64,000 nucleotides of DNA, taken from contig NZ_CP018866.1 in assembly GCF_002250055.1 (NCBI RefSeq), forward strand, positions 2,844,501-2,908,500, read 5' to 3'. The notes under the pieces were generated by a model. It was not told the origin of the DNA. It saw nothing but the letters and a program-made list of their open reading frames with translations, and ran no database searches. Position numbers and translations under genes: made by a program. Each line of letters begins with the position of its first letter. The first letter of the stretch is position 1. This document shows positions 1 through 6,954 of this stretch, one piece after another. The DNA is from Sutcliffiella cohnii. GTDB taxonomy: Bacteria; Bacillota; Bacilli; Bacillales; Bacillaceae_I.

Positions 1-353
1 GGTACGAACGAAAGCAACATTGTATGTAGTCGTTCCGAGTTGTTAGCGGAAACTTGAGTGTCTTTATTTTCCACTCCATTTTGTACATTCACATTTTGAA
101 GCGGTTTTTTTATTAAATAAAAAACCATATCGAGTAAGTTAAGGAATCCAACGAAAAAAGCAAAGCCAATTCCCATTATAATGAGAATTCCCGCATCCCA
201 CGGATTGATAGCCGCCAAAAATGCAAAGCCGATAAGCGGGATGATGGTACAAAACAAATAAAACATACCCCTTTTTGTTCGATTTAAGTATAGATGTCCC
301 ATCCCCGGTATAAATGAGAGAAAGAACGCTACAAATGGACTTTTATTGTTCAA
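1..353 (-). CDS. Small multi-pass membrane protein, third gene of an ECF sigma operon (3' end cut by the window)
   Basis: I translated this frame by hand. It starts at TTG 353, directly after the TAA of the anti-sigma gene, with an AAGGAGGA ribosome binding site about 6 nt upstream. The protein opens with a hydrophobic segment carrying a PGMGHLYL motif, which resembles the TM2-type membrane family. Two more hydrophobic stretches follow (about residues 30-50 and 58-85), then a polar tail that runs off the window edge. Its position suggests it is co-transcribed with the sigma/anti-sigma pair and may be a target or accessory of that system. That role is inference from position only. Confidence 0.6.
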   Translation of the reverse strand, partial: MNNKSPFVAFFLSFIPGMGHLYLNRTKRGMFYLFCTIIPLIGFAFLAAINPWDAGILIIMGIGFAFFVGFLNLLDMVFYLIKKPLQNVNVQNGVENKDTQVSANNSERLHTMLLSFV

Positions 354-773
354 TTATTTTTCCTCCTTATGTTTTCTTTCTATTAATTCAAGAAATGATA
401 GTGCTTTGTTCATCACATTTTTTGATACTGCTTCTTCTCTATTTTGGACTGTACTTTCCTCTATATTGGAAGCAAAACCAATCATACTATGGAACATACC
501 AGATGTAAGTAAAAGAAACGTAATCGCTGCAGCCACTGTATAATGAAAGATAGAATGTTGGTAAAATGGCATCTTTTTCGTTTCGATTGGTACCACATTC
601 TGTTCTTCTTCCGATAACATCGGTAACGTATCCGAAACATAGTTTAGTTGCTCTAAATATACGTGTAAACATTGGTCACAGGAGTATAGATGATCTTCTA
701 GAATAGTTCTCCTATCTTCCGACAACTCATCTTGAATATAAGCTAGCCACTCTTCTTGTGTGTAATGATTCAC
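354..773 (-). CDS. Zinc-finger anti-sigma factor (ZAS type), membrane anchored
   Basis: The likely start is GTG 773, which overlaps the TGA of the sigma gene (GTGA) and has GGAAGGAGG about 10 nt upstream. Starts further upstream in this frame lie inside the sigma gene and lack a ribosome binding site. The cytoplasmic N-terminus carries H28-x3-C32-x2-C35, the zinc-binding signature of anti-sigma factors. One transmembrane helix follows at about residues 77-99, then a short extracytoplasmic tail of about 40 residues. The family holds its cognate ECF sigma factor at the membrane until a signal releases it. The tight overlap with the sigma gene supports this pairing. Confidence 0.8.
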   Translation of the reverse strand: MNHYTQEEWLAYIQDELSEDRRTILEDHLYSCDQCLHVYLEQLNYVSDTLPMLSEEEQNVVPIETKKMPFYQHSIFHYTVAAAITFLLLTSGMFHSMIGFASNIEESTVQNREEAVSKNVMNKALSFLELIERKHKEEK

Positions 774-1288
774 GAAAAATCTTCCTCCTTCCAATGCTTC
801 TTCATCCATACTCTTGCTCGGTATAACTTCGTTTCGACTGTTTTCACTTCTATGTTTTGTTCATGGGCAATTTCTTTATAACTTTTTTCACGTATGTAAT
901 AGGCTGTTATAACATCTCGGTAATTTTCTGGCATTTCTTGCAATCTACGATGAACAACTTCTTTACTCTCTTTTTTTAATAGTAGTTTTTCAGTGTCTTC
1001 TACCTTTTCCGTTTCTAGCTGTTCTTCTACCACTTCCCGTAACCGCTGTTTCTTCCGCCTCATATCAATGGCATGGTTCATGGCAATACGAGCTAACCAC
1101 GTTTTGAAGCCTTGACCTGTATATTGGGGAAGAGCGTCAAATAGCTTCATCCATACTTCTTGTAGTGCGTCCTCTGCATCTTTTTCGTTTCGTAAAACTG
1201 GATAAATAACTTGATATACGTAATTTTTATATGTTTCTATTAAAAAGGTAAAAGCTTGTTCATTCCCCGCTTTTGCCTTTTCTATCAT
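770..1288 (-). CDS. ECF-type RNA polymerase sigma factor
   Basis: The 172-residue protein has the two ECF domains. Region 2 covers about residues 5-75 and includes the DAEDALQEVW core-binding stretch. Region 4 covers about residues 110-165 and ends in a helix-turn-helix (SYKEIAHEQ...VKTVETKLYRAR). It directs RNA polymerase to a small stress regulon and is probably restrained by the overlapping downstream anti-sigma. The start is uncertain: the strong GGGGGGAG site lies 17 nt before ATG 1288, and only an in-frame ATC lies at normal spacing. The specific ECF group (SigM, SigV, SigW or other) cannot be decided by eye. Confidence 0.85.
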   Translation of the reverse strand: MIEKAKAGNEQAFTFLIETYKNYVYQVIYPVLRNEKDAEDALQEVWMKLFDALPQYTGQGFKTWLARIAMNHAIDMRRKKQRLREVVEEQLETEKVEDTEKLLLKKESKEVVHRRLQEMPENYRDVITAYYIREKSYKEIAHEQNIEVKTVETKLYRARVWMKKHWKEEDFS

Positions 1289-1335
1289 TTTCTTTTCGAT
1301 GTGCTCTCCCCCCTTTCTTTTTTTCTCTACTTATA

Positions 1336-1366
1336 TAGACGAAATGAAATCGAGAATGCCCTACAG
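1336..1366 (-). promoter_or_regulatory. Candidate autoregulatory ECF promoter of the sigma operon
   Basis: On the minus strand a TGTAGG-like -35 (1360-1365) is separated by 18 nt from a CGTC core (1338-1341) followed by TATATA. ECF sigma factors typically use an AAC-containing -35 and a CGTC -10, and commonly transcribe their own operons. The -35 is a poor match, so this is tentative. Confidence 0.35.
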
Positions 1367-1433
1367 TTTTTTTAAAAAAATTTTAATTTATATTAGTGAT
1401 GCTCCAAATGATTGACTGTGTGTGCTTTATTCA

Positions 1434-1479
1434 ACTAAAAAAACCTGTTACGAGGAATTCCTTCGTAACAGGCTTTTTT
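1434..1479. terminator. Bidirectional intrinsic terminator after yqkC
   Basis: A perfect 10-bp stem, CCTGTTACGA (1444-1453) with TCGTAACAGG (1463-1472), is flanked by an A-run on the left and a T-run on the right, so it can work in both directions. It ends yqkC transcription on the minus strand just 5 nt after the stop codon. Confidence 0.85.
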
Positions 1480-1483
1480 GTTC

Positions 1484-1726
1484 TTACCCTAAAACATCTG
1501 TAATGTCGTCCATATTGTTACTTATCCAATCAATCGCTTCATCTATCGTTGGGAACTCTTGTACTTCAAATGTTACTTCGTCTTGAAGTAACCATACATC
1601 TTTTTCTTCAGCTTGTGCCCCACCAATCGACCAATGCATTAAACTATACGGGTGATTCTGATTTATAAACGATGCCCACGTTTTAGATAGGGCAATATTT
1701 TTTAACGAGTTCAACTTACCTTTCAT
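1484..1726 (-). CDS. yqkC: YqkC family protein (DUF2552)
   Basis: This 80-residue protein has no known catalytic motif. Its acidic, aromatic sequence (LMHWSIGG and [10 protein letters not shown] stretches) and its place directly after yqkB match the Bacillus YqkC/DUF2552 family, whose function is unknown. Its ribosome binding site (GGAGGA) is formed by the last codons of yqkB, so the two genes are probably translationally coupled. A strong terminator follows the stop codon immediately. The family assignment rests on length, context and remembered sequence features. Confidence 0.75.
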   Translation of the reverse strand: MKGKLNSLKNIALSKTWASFINQNHPYSLMHWSIGGAQAEEKDVWLLQDEVTFEVQEFPTIDEAIDWISNNMDDITDVLG

Positions 1727-1732
1727 TCGTTC

Positions 1733-2062
1733 TTATCCTCCGACTACTCTTAATGACATGCGTGGGTTTAAAATTTGGCTAGGACATTTGAGCATAAAGC
1801 TGTTCGCTGAGTCTACAAAATCAACGGTCATATCTTCGTCAAAAAAGACAAGTTTCGATTTTTCCATTAATAGCCCTTCCACATTAGACTCCACAACAAT
1901 ATCATCCTCTTCTTTCTCAGGAGTAATCCATAACGCGGATACTCCACTTACAACACACCCACAGCCTTCAGTATCATATTTTATTTTAAGCCATTTATTA
2001 TCATTGCCATTAAATTTTTCATTTATTTTAACAAGTGCTTTTTCTGTAAAAGTTACGTTCAC
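1733..2062 (-). CDS. yqkB: HesB/IscA-like Fe-S biogenesis-fold protein YqkB
   Basis: The protein of about 109 residues has the HesB-like (Fe-S biosynthesis) fold pattern. It begins with FTEKALVKINEKF, has a Cys pair (GCGCV) near residue 37, and ends in a segment around LKCPSQIL instead of the canonical C-terminal CGC. It therefore lacks the standard A-type carrier ligand set, as expected for the YqkB branch. GTG 2062 is preferred over ATG 2068 because the GGAGGA ribosome binding site sits almost on the ATG but 7 nt before the GTG. It forms a two-gene unit with yqkC. A role in Fe-S metabolism is inferred from the fold only. Confidence 0.75.
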   Translation of the reverse strand: MNVTFTEKALVKINEKFNGNDNKWLKIKYDTEGCGCVVSGVSALWITPEKEEDDIVVESNVEGLLMEKSKLVFFDEDMTVDFVDSANSFMLKCPSQILNPRMSLRVVGG

Positions 2063-2219
2063 GTTCATTCCTCCATTACGTTTATACGTCTGATTGTAAC
2101 ATATTTTTCAAATGAATGATTAGCCTCACGACTTTTCGTGTATGATGTAGAATGGAATTTATACAAGCGCTTTTGAGTACTATGGTTAATAATATTGTAA
2201 ATAATGGAGGTTTTCTCTT

Positions 2220-2432
2220 GTGGCAAAAGTACAAATTAAAGTAAATGATAATGGCTCTTTACGTGTAACAGGCGATGTCGAGTTAATCGATGCAGATGGA
2301 AATGTGTTTGAAACGAAATCTACTTTTTCGTTATGTCGATGTGGCTTATCGGAGAAAAAACCTTTTTGTGACGGAAATCATAAAGGTCAATTTGACTCTT
2401 GCGTTCGCGCAAAAAAGGTACTAGATGAATAA
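2220..2432 (+). CDS. CDGSH-type iron-sulfur protein
   Basis: This 70-residue protein carries the CDGSH signature: C39-x-C41, Ser44, Pro48, C50-D-G-N-H54. Three cysteines and one histidine would hold a redox-active 2Fe-2S cluster, as in mitoNEET-type proteins. Asn replaces the usual Ser/Ala/Thr before the histidine. The start is GTG 2220, with TGGAGG 9 nt upstream. It is divergent from yqkB and ends at its own terminator, so it is probably monocistronic. Its partner in the cell is unknown. The neighbouring HesB-fold gene gives a weak Fe-S theme. Confidence 0.88.
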   Translation: MAKVQIKVNDNGSLRVTGDVELIDADGNVFETKSTFSLCRCGLSEKKPFCDGNHKGQFDSCVRAKKVLDE

Positions 2433-2440
2433 TTATTTTT

Positions 2441-2479
2441 AAGAAAATCTGTTGCTTTTTAGACAGATTTTCTTCTTTC
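2441..2479 (+). terminator. Intrinsic terminator after the CDGSH gene
   Basis: A 12-bp perfect stem, AAGAAAATCTGT (2441-2452) with ACAGATTTTCTT (2463-2474), has a 10-nt loop and is followed by a pyrimidine-rich tail. It lies 9 nt after the stop codon. Confidence 0.75.
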
Positions 2480-2551
2480 TATTTATTGTTTCTCTTCGCT
2501 CTCTATACTAAAATATAACTAACAAATCCCTTAATAAAAGGAGAAATAATT

Positions 2552-2794
2552 ATGGTAGTTACTGTATTAAAGCCGATTTTCGGTGAAGCAGCTAGCAAAG
2601 TTGTCAATACAACGAGCTCTTATTCTGGAACAGTACTTTTTAAAAAAGAACATTGGGTAATTGACGCCAAAAGTTTACTAGGCTTATTAGCCCTAGCTCT
2701 TCAACCTGGCCAAGAAGTAGAAATTACAGCAGATGAAGGTACAGAAGTGATTGAAGCACTATTACAGTTAGGAATGTTTGAAAAAAAATCATGA
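2552..2794 (+). CDS. HPr-like protein lacking the catalytic histidine
   Basis: The 80-residue protein aligns along its length with the PTS phosphocarrier HPr. The HPr active-site loop (Gly-Ile-His15-Ala-Arg17-Pro18) is replaced here by Pro-Ile-Phe10-Gly-Glu-Ala, so it cannot accept phosphate from enzyme I at that position. The region around the regulatory serine is kept: DAKSLLGLLAL, with Ser41 corresponding to HPr Ser46. This recalls Crh, the Bacillus HPr paralogue that lost His15 but works in catabolite repression through Ser46. However, the loop differs from Crh and no PTS gene is nearby. A good ribosome binding site (AAAGGAG) precedes ATG 2552. A regulatory role is inference. Confidence 0.7.
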   Translation: MVVTVLKPIFGEAASKVVNTTSSYSGTVLFKKEHWVIDAKSLLGLLALALQPGQEVEITADEGTEVIEALLQLGMFEKKS

Positions 2795-2799
2795 CAAAT

Positions 2800-2833
2800 T
2801 GGGGCTGTCTAACGAAGGCAGTCCCATTTTTTT
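2800..2833. terminator. Terminator between the HPr-like and YolD-like genes
   Basis: The stem TGGGGCTGTCT (2800-2810) pairs with AGGCAGTCCCA (2816-2826), including two G-U pairs, and is followed by a run of eight T. It sits 5 nt past the HPr-like stop codon and just before the 3' end of the convergent YolD-like gene. Confidence 0.75.
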
Positions 2834-2836
2834 TAT

Positions 2837-3163
2837 TTATCCTGTAATGTCTAAAATGTTTTCTAACGGTAAATACGATGCTTCTCCAAATTTGTCCACT
2901 ACGTGTAATCGAGATTTTATCGGATCAACATGGTGAATTGTGCCGATAAATAGATGATATCGCTTTTTCTCGTAATACGTAATCGTCACTTCACTACCTA
3001 TTTCCATCGCCTCTCCTATTTGCTCGTTCATATAATCAACATGTTGCTCATCTAGTTGCGGCTTTGTTACATCATTATCTTCCTTTGCCCAATCTCTTAA
3101 CAGCTTTACATGTTCTGGTAACATCATTGCTGTCCACTTTATACTCCCTCTATCACGAATCAA
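2837..3163 (-). CDS. YolD-like protein, partner of the Y-family polymerase
   Basis: This 108-residue protein opens with RDRGSIKWTAMMLPEHV, the hallmark of the YolD-like family, which usually sits beside Y-family polymerases of the UvrX/YqjW type. In B. subtilis the equivalent gene is yqjX. It starts at TTG 3163 with TAGGAG 9 nt upstream and lies 15 nt after yqjW, so it shares the yqjW promoter and LexA control. Family members are thought to assist or regulate the error-prone polymerase, but their exact activity is not established. Confidence 0.85.
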   Translation of the reverse strand: MIRDRGSIKWTAMMLPEHVKLLRDWAKEDNDVTKPQLDEQHVDYMNEQIGEAMEIGSEVTITYYEKKRYHLFIGTIHHVDPIKSRLHVVDKFGEASYLPLENILDITG

Positions 3164-3178
3164 AACGCTTCACTCCTA

Positions 3179-4441
3179 TTATGCTTTATGTCCACCAACT
3201 AATGTACTTCGATGCTTCGCTGTCCCTGCAGCCGTGTAAGATACCGCTCTTAGTAAGCTAGCTGAGCCGTGTTTATGACGAATTTGGTCCATAACATAGC
3301 CGAGCTGACGCCTTTTCGGACGATCGAGCTCAAATAAACTTAATTGTATTTCGCTATCTTCCACTATGTTAGAAAGTGAGACTGAAATTTGTCGAACTGT
3401 TTTTCCTTCATAAAATTTTTCAAACAGCTCTAGACACGTTTCATAAATATCCATTGTAATGTTAGTTGGGCTCTCTATCGTCTTGGAACGATGAAATCCA
3501 CCACCAAACTCTTCTTTACTGTAACCAATACCGAGGCTCACCGTTCGACCTGCTTTATTGTGTTGACGAGCTCTTCTTGCTACTTCTTCACAAATTTCAA
3601 GAAGCACACGCTTAATCTCTTTCGGATCATGATAGTCGCGCAATAGTATTTGGCTTTTACCGAAGCTAATTTGGCCTTGCATGAGCGGAGCCCCCGGTTG
3701 TGAAAAGTCAATTCCCCACGCATGATGGTACAGTTGGTTGCCCATAATACCAAATTTTTTCTCCAGTAACTCTAACGGATAATTAGCTAACTGCCCGACA
3801 TTAAAAATTCCCATTCGATTTAACGTTTTTTCCACACGAGAGCCAATCCCCCACATTTCACGAAGCGGAGAAACTTTCCATAGTTTTGTTTTCACATCGC
3901 TATACGTCCACTCGGCTACTCCTTTTTTCTTCGCCTCGAGGTCAAGACAGAGCTTCGACATTAACATGTTCGGACCAATCCCAACTGCACACGGTAATTG
4001 AAACTCCCTTTCAATCCCATCTTTTATTTTCCATGCAATCGTTTCGGCATCTCCCCAAATTGATTCCACTCCGTCCACTTGTAAAAAACTCTCGTCAACA
4101 CTATACGTATGAATCGATTCTTTCGGGACGTAACGATTAAATAATCTTGTAATTTCGGTTGAAATACGTAAGTACGTTGCCATTTGGGGGTTTACGACTT
4201 GAATTCGTCGGTCATTTGGGATTTCAAATCTTCTGGACCCTGTTTTAATACCGAATTCTTTTTTTAATTTTGGAGAAGCTGCTAGTACTACACTCCCTTG
4301 TCTTTCTGTATTACCGACAACTGCCAAATAACATGTCATCGGGTCTAATCCAAGCATTACCGCTGAGCAACTTGCGTAAAAACTTTTCATATCTACGCAT
4401 AAAGTCTTGTTGTTAGGCATCTCGTTGTAATCAATCTCCAC
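3179..4441 (-). CDS. yqjW: Y-family (UmuC/UvrX-type) DNA polymerase YqjW
   Basis: This 420-residue translesion polymerase has the N-terminal metal-binding motif VDMKSFYAS (Asp17), the central YSVDESFL catalytic acidic pair, a helix-hairpin-helix region (LREMWGIGSRVEKTLNRMGI) and a little-finger domain. A QLSLF motif near residue 370 is a likely beta-clamp binding peptide. It differs from dinB at 52.5 kb and matches the YqjW (PolY2) branch. The start is GTG 4441. It heads an operon with the YolD-like gene behind a sigma-A promoter carrying two LexA-box-like sites, so it should be induced by DNA damage. Confidence 0.9.
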   Translation of the reverse strand: MEIDYNEMPNNKTLCVDMKSFYASCSAVMLGLDPMTCYLAVVGNTERQGSVVLAASPKLKKEFGIKTGSRRFEIPNDRRIQVVNPQMATYLRISTEITRLFNRYVPKESIHTYSVDESFLQVDGVESIWGDAETIAWKIKDGIEREFQLPCAVGIGPNMLMSKLCLDLEAKKKGVAEWTYSDVKTKLWKVSPLREMWGIGSRVEKTLNRMGIFNVGQLANYPLELLEKKFGIMGNQLYHHAWGIDFSQPGAPLMQGQISFGKSQILLRDYHDPKEIKRVLLEICEEVARRARQHNKAGRTVSLGIGYSKEEFGGGFHRSKTIESPTNITMDIYETCLELFEKFYEGKTVRQISVSLSNIVEDSEIQLSLFELDRPKRRQLGYVMDQIRHKHGSASLLRAVSYTAAGTAKHRSTLVGGHKA

Positions 4442-4459
4442 GTTTCATCCCTCACTAAC

Positions 4460-4473
4460 AGAATGTTTGTTCG
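4460..4473 (-). promoter_or_regulatory. LexA (DinR) box 2 upstream of yqjW
   Basis: The minus strand reads CGAACAAACATTCT. This fits the Bacillus SOS box CGAAC-N4-GTTCG with two mismatches in the second half-site. It lies between the -10 element and the start codon of yqjW, where bound LexA would block transcription. Confidence 0.55.
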
Positions 4474-4490
4474 TATTTATTATATTCTAT

Positions 4491-4519
4491 ATCATAACCG
4501 AATATACGTTCTCTTTCAA
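4491..4519 (-). promoter_or_regulatory. Sigma-A promoter of yqjW with LexA box 1 in the spacer
   Basis: TTGAAA (4514-4519) and TATGAT (4491-4496) are separated by exactly 17 nt. The spacer holds an imperfect SOS box, AGAACGTATATTCG on the minus strand (4499-4512), so LexA would overlap the RNA polymerase contact region. Together with the second site at 4460 it indicates SOS control. Confidence 0.65.
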
Positions 4520-4611
4520 TGGAAATTTTTTAAAGCAAACGGTACTTTGCACTACAAGAAAACTGCTAATGTCAATATGCTGTGTAAAAGTATATAAGTA
4601 AATAAAAAGGA

Positions 4612-4650
4612 AAAAGCGGAAAAGGACTTCACCCTTTCCGCTTTATTTTA
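4612..4650 (-). terminator. Terminator at the 3' end of the DUF4179 gene
   Basis: AAGCGGAAA with AGG (4613-4625) pairs with CC and TTTCCGCTT (4632-4643). The A-rich left flank becomes a T-rich tail on the minus strand. The stem overlaps the stop codon of the gene ending at 4643. Confidence 0.7.
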
Positions 4651-5965
4651 ATTGTAGTCGAACGTCTTTACGTAGACGGTTTGGATAGTCACTAATAGTC
4701 AATGTAATTGGGCTTGCTACTTCATTCATGTTCACTCCACCCATCGTTTTCACATGAATACCTTCTTCTGTAGAGGAGCCGGAACTATTATTGAAGGAAT
4801 ATTCTTTCCCATTTGCATCCGTAAAAGTCGAGTGAAATAGAGGTCTATGGTGGTAATAATCTTGTTCGTCCACCATTAATTCAAATGTTACGTCCCAAAA
4901 AGAGCTATCGACGAATGCAAGTTTACCATCTTTTGGGGCATTTACTATTTTGTTTTTTTCTAAATCAATCGTCACTTCGATTTCTTCTTTCGGGAGTGCA
5001 CGAAGGGATGTAAATGTTAAAAACAACTCATTTGGTTCCGCAAAATAGTTACTTTGAAAATTTAGAGCTATTTTATTTTCATCTAACTTATCATATACTA
5101 AGCCATCGGTAGGGGTCCAAACTTCTCCATTTCCATCTACAAGCTGGATATCATCAAAACCGAAAATTTCTTGCTTGTTCTCGTTATTGTACTCCACATA
5201 AACGACAATTCTTGTTGGGCGAATTTCCATTCGGTCTACATATATTTTTTGATCTTCCACCGTTATCGTTTGATCCACTTCATACACCTTTTTTATCTTT
5301 GCGAACTTCTCTTTATCGTAAGAAAAGGAAACGTGTAAATCTTCCACAACATCGCTAAAGTCGTTTTTAATGTTCGTACGGAATTGTAAGGATTCGGGAA
5401 TAGAACCATGTTTATAATCAGCAATAGTTAAAATACCGGTAACTGGCTCATTTTTTTTTATTTCTGAATGACTACTATAACTATAGCCTAACTGCAAATC
5501 CTCTCCACTTTCTGAAATTAATGTTGGGTCATTTAAGAAAAGCGAAGGATAGTCTTGATCAGCTACAATTGTGTAAAAAAGCAACGAGACGTCTTCATCC
5601 ATAATAATTGCATCGACCGTTAATGTAATACCGTTTTTCTCCACTGACTTGTTAATTTCCTGCATGTAGTCATTTTCGATAGCTGCTACTAAACCTTTGT
5701 CATTACGAACAATGTCTACAATTTTTTGCAGTCCAGGAATGGAGCTTACATAGTCAGCGAACGTGGGAGAAACTCTAATCGAAGTTAACATGACAATGAA
5801 AAAAATACTGGCAGCTATTGCCCCCCATTTCCATCTAGTTGTGGCTCTTCTTCTTTTTTCTTTTCTAATGCCGCTTAAAATGTATTCATCCACATTTGGT
5901 GGAATCGGAATATCGTTATACTTTTTTCTTAATCCTTCTAATTTTCCCTCTTCCTTCTCAAACAT
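4643..5965 (-). CDS. DUF4179-domain anti-sigma-type membrane protein
   Basis: The likely start is ATG 5965, overlapping the sigma stop codon (ATGTTTGA) with GGAGGG 7 nt upstream. A start at 5986 would lie inside the sigma gene without its own site. The product of about 440 residues has a short basic cytoplasmic N-terminus, one transmembrane helix (about residues 47-64) and a large extracytoplasmic region containing DUF4179 and, further on, a DUF5643-like beta-rich part. Proteins of this layout are normally encoded after an ECF sigma factor and act as its membrane-bound anti-sigma or sensor. No zinc-finger motif is present, unlike the pair at 0.35 kb. Confidence 0.8.
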   Translation of the reverse strand: MFEKEEGKLEGLRKKYNDIPIPPNVDEYILSGIRKEKRRRATTRWKWGAIAASIFFIVMLTSIRVSPTFADYVSSIPGLQKIVDIVRNDKGLVAAIENDYMQEINKSVEKNGITLTVDAIIMDEDVSLLFYTIVADQDYPSLFLNDPTLISESGEDLQLGYSYSSHSEIKKNEPVTGILTIADYKHGSIPESLQFRTNIKNDFSDVVEDLHVSFSYDKEKFAKIKKVYEVDQTITVEDQKIYVDRMEIRPTRIVVYVEYNNENKQEIFGFDDIQLVDGNGEVWTPTDGLVYDKLDENKIALNFQSNYFAEPNELFLTFTSLRALPKEEIEVTIDLEKNKIVNAPKDGKLAFVDSSFWDVTFELMVDEQDYYHHRPLFHSTFTDANGKEYSFNNSSGSSTEEGIHVKTMGGVNMNEVASPITLTISDYPNRLRKDVRLQLK

Positions 5966-6476
5966 GATTCTTCCCTCCTTTTTCATTGAAATAACTACGA
6001 AGCATCTGTAATCCTTTCGATAGCCATGTTTTAACTGTCCCTTCCGGCGTATCCATCACTACCGCAATATCCTTTATTTTTAAATCCTCTAAATACTTTA
6101 AGTAGATAACCGTATGGTAAGGCTCATCTAGATTGTTCACCGCTTCAGCTACTTCTAAATGAAGCGGATGTTGATCCGTAGTTGGTACTTCAAATTGTTC
6201 GCCTTGAAGGATTACTTTTTTCTTCTTCTTTAGTTCATCACTGCAATAGTTCATCATAATCCGAATGAGCCATGTGGAAAAATATTGTGGTTCTTTTAAT
6301 TTTTTTATCGCTTTAAAAGCACGGAAGGTTACTTCTTGTATTGCTTCTAATGAGTCTTGTTCATTTTTTAAATGAGCGTATGCAATCCGATATAGTTGAT
6401 CTTTATGGTGGACCATCAACGTATAAAACGAATCTTCATCTCCCTTTTTGGCTTTTTTCACTAGTTCTGTTTGCAC
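5958..6476 (-). CDS. ECF-type RNA polymerase sigma factor, second in the window
   Basis: The ECF sigma factor has region 2 (QLYRIAYAHLKNEQDSLEAIQEV) and region 4 (KDIAVVMDTPEGTVKTWLSKG). It resembles the SigV/SigM-like branch of Bacillus, but the exact group is not settled. The GTG at 6476 is preferred as start because AGAGGAG lies 8 nt before it, while ATG 6500 has only a badly spaced site. It is translationally coupled to the DUF4179 gene through an 8-nt overlap. A candidate ECF-type promoter lies 40-75 nt upstream, which suggests autoregulation. Confidence 0.85.
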   Translation of the reverse strand: MQTELVKKAKKGDEDSFYTLMVHHKDQLYRIAYAHLKNEQDSLEAIQEVTFRAFKAIKKLKEPQYFSTWLIRIMMNYCSDELKKKKKVILQGEQFEVPTTDQHPLHLEVAEAVNNLDEPYHTVIYLKYLEDLKIKDIAVVMDTPEGTVKTWLSKGLQMLRSYFNEKGGKNHV

Positions 6477-6518
6477 TGTTGCCACTCCTCTATAAGACAT
6501 TCCATCCCTATTTACACA

Positions 6519-6550
6519 TTAGACAGTATAAAGCAGAAAAAAGTTTTGAA
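6519..6550 (-). promoter_or_regulatory. Candidate autoregulatory ECF promoter
   Basis: On the minus strand TTCAAAAC (6543-6550) is followed by a T-run and, after about 17 nt, by GTCTA (6520-6524). This is the AAC...CGTC-type layout used by ECF sigma factors. It sits upstream of the sigma gene ending at 5958. Confidence 0.45.
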
Positions 6551-6674
6551 GAACTTATTTTGATTAAAAAAATACATCTTTAAAGCAAGTATCGTTTCCA
6601 CGGTGAAAATGGTAATGATTGGCCGTGCCATTTACGTACCGTGTAGAATATAAAATATTAAAGGAGGGATTAAG

Positions 6675-6863
6675 TTGAATCAATATCCACTTATCTTTTT
6701 AGCGTGTATACTAGCTGGATTTGCATTAACTAGAGTTCCGTTAACAGGATTTTTAGCACCTGTAGAACCTTTAGCTTTCATCGTCGGCGTATTAACAGTT
6801 CTGCTATTTTCTTCTGTTCTTATTTTCAGAGGAGTCGTCGCATTATTTAATAGGAATATATAA
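6675..6863 (+). CDS. Small two-helix membrane protein of unknown function
   Basis: This 62-residue protein starts at TTG 6675 behind a strong AAGGAGGGA site. Nearly the whole sequence is hydrophobic: one helix at about residues 4-20 and a second at about 33-57, separated by a PLTGFLAPVEP turn. No family is recognised. It is divergent from the sigma operon and convergent with the DUF3221 lipoprotein gene, sharing a terminator with the latter. Confidence 0.6.
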   Translation: MNQYPLIFLACILAGFALTRVPLTGFLAPVEPLAFIVGVLTVLLFSSVLIFRGVVALFNRNI

Positions 6864-6911
6864 ACGTTGCTTAGATAAAGTTCTATATTTCGAGAGTTTA
6901 TAGGAAAAGCC

Positions 6912-6948
6912 AAAAGGGATGCCTTCACTAGAGTGCATCCCTTTTACC
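6912..6948. terminator. Bidirectional terminator
   Basis: AAAAGGGATGC (6912-6922) pairs with GCATCCCTTTT (6935-6945) around a 12-nt loop. It serves the plus-strand small membrane gene and, with its A-rich left side, the minus-strand lipoprotein gene ending at 6955. Confidence 0.75.
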
Positions 6949-6954
6949 ATTTAT

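Noticed and set aside
1758-2093. Long plus-strand ORF opposite yqkB
   Set aside because: It is an antisense shadow of yqkB, rich in Ser/Thr/Pro, without a ribosome binding site.
6600-6674. Sigma-A promoter for the 62-residue membrane protein
   Set aside because: Only a TTGGCC/TAGAAT pair with a 19-nt spacer is present, which is too weak to list.
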